Source: Geoglobus sp. (GTDB lineage Archaea > Halobacteriota > Archaeoglobi > Archaeoglobales > Archaeoglobaceae). From it: a DNA stretch of 7,228 nt. The translations under genes and the position numbers were made by a program. The stretch's first letter is position 1. Every line of letters starts with the position of its first letter. The stretch lies in assembly GCA_027019885.1 (NCBI GenBank), contig JALUWC010000490.1, positions 1 to 7,228 on the forward strand, written 5' to 3'. The notes under the pieces are model-generated. The model searched no databases. It was not told the DNA's origin and saw nothing but the letters and a program-made list of their open reading frames with translations. This document shows, in pieces, positions 6,300-7,228 of this stretch.

Positions 6300-6700
6300 G
6301 CCTCAACCACCTCAAGAACGTCATGGGGACAGAAATCAACGCAGTAACCGCAGTGAATGCAAACCGCAATTTTGCCATCATCTCTCTCGAATATGGCGCC
6401 TATCCTGCAGGCAGATATGCAGTTATGGCATGAGAGGCAAATTTTTTCATTGTATGTAACCCCACCACCCTTTCTTGGTTTCAGAGCTTTTGAGGGACAA
6501 ACTTCGGCACATGGAGGCTCAATGCATGCATGGCAGAAAATGACCGTTGCACCCCTCTCAAATCCACTCAGGCTCACAGATCTTATGCCAGAATGTCCAA
6601 CACCAATTCTCTGATTTTTCACGTTTTTCCCTGAGCATGCAAACATGCAGAGTCCGCAACCAACGCATTTTTCGACATCAGCAAGCCTTAAAATCTTCAT
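6296..6700 (-). CDS. polyferredoxin with four [4Fe-4S] motifs, probable AOR electron-transfer subunit
   Basis: The 134-residue protein has sixteen cysteines in four clean cluster motifs: C12/C15/C18/C22, C56/C59/C64/C68 (Cys-x2-Cys-x4-Cys-x3-Cys-Pro), C88/C91/C94/C98 and C114/C117/C120/C124-Pro. This arrangement resembles the iron-sulfur subunits that partner AOR-family and molybdopterin oxidoreductases, so it most likely passes electrons from the tungsten subunit to a carrier ferredoxin or another acceptor. No signal peptide, Tat motif or membrane segment is visible, so it should be cytosolic. I chose the ATG at 6700 because a strong GGAGGAGGT site lies 8 nt upstream; a longer frame from 6754 would add 18 Arg-rich residues lying inside the preceding gene and has no such support. 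The gene overlaps the preceding gene by 23 nt and the oxidoreductase gene by 4 nt, so translation is likely coupled. Confidence 0.92.
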   Translation of the reverse strand: MKILRLADVEKCVGCGLCMFACSGKNVKNQRIGVGHSGIRSVSLSGFERGATVIFCHACIEPPCAEVCPSKALKPRKGGGVTYNEKICLSCHNCISACRIGAIFERDDGKIAVCIHCGYCVDFCPHDVLEVVEA

Positions 6701-7228
6701 TCTTAAGAACCTCCTCCATGGCGTTGACAAATTCCTCCTCCTTGCCCTTATCAATAACGGTGGCTGCAGCTACCTTGTGGGTTGCATCAGCATATCCCCC
6801 AACAATTTCACTGGCCTTGGGAATCAGATAATCGTACCCTGGAATCTTGCCATTGAGAATCATTCTCTCCACAGTTGATGGTGCTCTCGCACTCACCTTC
6901 ACACCATCCCATGTGAGCTTTCCGAGGTCAGGTATCACATCCGGAATATCCTGAAAGCCTATGAGATACTTGAGGGGGTTGACAAAGCTCATGTCCTTTA
7001 TCTGCTGACAGAACTCACCTATGGTTTTCACACCCATCGGACTGAATCTGTTCTCAACACTGAACCACTGCACCTTTTCCGTTTCATTCAGACCCTCACT
7101 TCCAAGTCTTTCAATCTCCTCTCTGAACTTTCTATGCTTCACTTCCTCAAGCTTATCCACCTTCCTCATCATCCTTTCATCAAACCCGTCAAAGCATGCT
7201 CTAACTCCGTCAAGGTAACCTTTTTTCA
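6678..7228 (-). CDS. probable DHH-family phosphoesterase / RecJ-like exonuclease, C-terminal part (cut by right edge)
   Basis: The frame is open from the right edge to a TGA at 6678-6680, giving 182 residues with no start inside the window. ATGs at 7172 and 7169 are internal candidates only, since the coding frame continues upstream to the edge. The C-terminal half resembles a DHHA1 domain: S112/R114 in VKVSARAP, then GGYADATHKVAAATV (143-157), where families of this type normally show a Gly-Gly-His-x2-Ala-Ala-Gly pattern, then a short KGKEEEFVNAMEEVL helix. On that basis I call it a DHH/RecJ-like phosphoesterase, possibly the archaeal RecJ-like group. The catalytic DHH domain would lie beyond 7228 and is not seen, so activity is inferred. 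Residues 16-50 are rich in charged amino acids and probably helical. The gene overlaps the ferredoxin start by 23 nt and supplies its ribosome binding site from within its own coding region. It has no obvious functional link to the oxidoreductase. Confidence 0.6.
   Translation of the reverse strand, partial: KKGYLDGVRACFDGFDERMMRKVDKLEEVKHRKFREEIERLGSEGLNETEKVQWFSVENRFSPMGVKTIGEFCQQIKDMSFVNPLKYLIGFQDIPDVIPDLGKLTWDGVKVSARAPSTVERMILNGKIPGYDYLIPKASEIVGGYADATHKVAAATVIDKGKEEEFVNAMEEVLKNEDFKAC
6709..6717 (-). promoter_or_regulatory. Strong Shine-Dalgarno site that fixes the polyferredoxin start
   Basis: The minus strand reads GGAGGAGGT, 8 nt before the ATG at 6700. It lies inside the coding sequence of the preceding DHH-type gene, near its 3' end, and decides between the 6700 start and the longer frame from 6754. 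Confidence 0.75.

Noticed and set aside
6701..6754. N-terminal extension of the polyferredoxin from an ATG at 6754
   Set aside because: It would add an Arg-rich stretch (MIRARRRNLSTPWRR...) inside the upstream gene. I considered a Tat-like signal, but there is no hydrophobic segment after it and the strong Shine-Dalgarno site points to 6700.
1..7228. Search by eye for CRISPR arrays, insertion sequences, tRNA/rRNA genes, riboswitches and long direct repeats
   Set aside because: No regularly spaced repeats, transposase-like frames, terminal inverted repeats or tRNA-like folds were seen. The window is densely packed with ordinary metabolic genes.

Overview
The window looks like chromosomal DNA from a hyperthermophilic or thermophilic euryarchaeon, most likely of the Archaeoglobales (Archaeoglobus/Geoglobus/Ferroglobus type). 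The assignment is an inference from gene content. The window has archaeal tRNA acetyltransferase TmcA, a TET-type M42 aminopeptidase, archaeal-length OMP decarboxylase, 6-phospho-3-hexuloisomerase, a tungstopterin aldehyde:ferredoxin oxidoreductase with a polyferredoxin partner, and a bacterial-type glycerol-3-phosphate dehydrogenase GpsA, which is unusual in archaea but known in Archaeoglobus. TATA-like boxes about 27-28 nt upstream of two start codons that lack a Shine-Dalgarno sequence also fit archaeal leaderless transcription. Coding density is high and I see no mobile elements, CRISPR arrays, tRNA or rRNA genes.

Layout. (1) Positions 1-2560, minus strand: a three-gene operon read right to left, phi (SIS-domain hexulose-phosphate isomerase), an M42/TET aminopeptidase, and tmcA, which runs off the left edge. 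Gaps are 9 and 12 nt and each gene has its own Shine-Dalgarno sequence. (2) Positions 2561-2657: a 97-bp divergent promoter region with a palindromic TATA box facing pyrF. (3) Positions 2658-4337, plus strand: pyrF and gpsA, 21 nt apart. gpsA appears to have its own leaderless promoter overlapping the 3' end of pyrF. (4) Positions 4338-4565: a 228-bp convergent intergenic region with a T-rich terminator candidate for each side, a TATA-like box and a 7-bp inverted repeat, but no convincing gene. (5) Positions 4566-7228, minus strand: an overlapping cluster read right to left, the C-terminal part of a probable DHH/RecJ-like phosphoesterase (cut by the right edge), a 16-cysteine polyferredoxin, and an AOR-family oxidoreductase.

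Functional links. Phi (with an Hps partner not seen here) makes or consumes ribulose 5-phosphate, the ribose source for pyrimidine nucleotides in many archaea, and it is divergent from PyrF, which makes UMP. GpsA makes sn-glycerol 3-phosphate, the enantiomer opposite to that in archaeal lipids. The polyferredoxin and AOR subunit almost certainly form one redox complex; its substrate cannot be read from the sequence. I found no wholly new system. The most notable items are the AOR variant with an altered active-site/cluster motif, the bacterial-type GpsA with its own promoter, and an orphan promoter-plus-inverted-repeat element at 4428-4470.
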